Below are positions 5,312 to 5,312 of a DNA stretch of 5,312 nt, piece after piece (position 1 is the stretch's first letter; every line of letters begins with the position of its first letter). Position numbers and translations under genes: made by a program. The stretch is from Dehalococcoidia bacterium (GTDB lineage Bacteria; Chloroflexota; Dehalococcoidia; E44-bin15): assembly GCA_023129355.1 (NCBI GenBank), contig JAGMCC010000089.1, positions 1-5,312 on the forward strand, in the 5' to 3' direction. The notes under the pieces were generated by a model. It was given only the letters and a program-made list of their open reading frames with translations. It made no database searches and was not told the DNA's origin.

Positions 5312-5312
5312 C

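Overview
The window looks like chromosomal housekeeping DNA from a moderately GC-rich bacterium. Protein style fits a deep-branching anaerobic lineage such as Chloroflexota/Dehalococcoidia: an iron-sulfur DinG-type helicase, an orphan SPASM radical SAM enzyme and a stand-alone class II tRNA nucleotidyltransferase. That placement is inference from resemblance, not from a marker gene, and is tentative. No transposase, phage gene, CRISPR array, tRNA or rRNA was recognised.

Layout. Positions 1-223 hold no convincing protein gene but carry an unusual cluster of adjacent and nested inverted repeats (about 7-168) that could be a structured RNA. RNase III (rnc, minus strand) occupies 224-928. A 69-bp divergent spacer (929-997) holds two back-to-back promoters, one for rnc and one for a tRNA nucleotidyltransferase / poly(A) polymerase family gene (cca-like, 998-2266, plus strand). 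A 78-residue cysteine-rich zinc-binding protein with a TTG start (2318-2554) follows on the same strand and is probably cotranscribed. It ends one base short of the end of a convergent radical SAM/SPASM gene (2556-3608, minus). Upstream of that on the minus strand is the 3' part of a DinG/XPD-type helicase gene (3674-5311), whose 5' end lies beyond the right edge.

How the genes fit together. rnc and the cca-like gene share an RNA-metabolism theme (double-stranded RNA cleavage; tRNA 3'-end synthesis) and a divergent control region. The helicase belongs to DNA repair and replication. The radical SAM enzyme has no pathway partners here, so its product is unassigned. Candidate -10 boxes sit so close to the start codons of the cca-like, rnc and radical SAM genes that leaderless or near-leaderless transcripts are predicted.

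Most notable points: RNase III has alanine in place of a catalytic metal-binding aspartate; the 5' flank has the layered inverted repeats; the small zinc protein has RING/PHD-like ligand spacing; and the cca-like gene carries a G-quadruplex-type tract that encodes a Gly/Glu-rich insertion.
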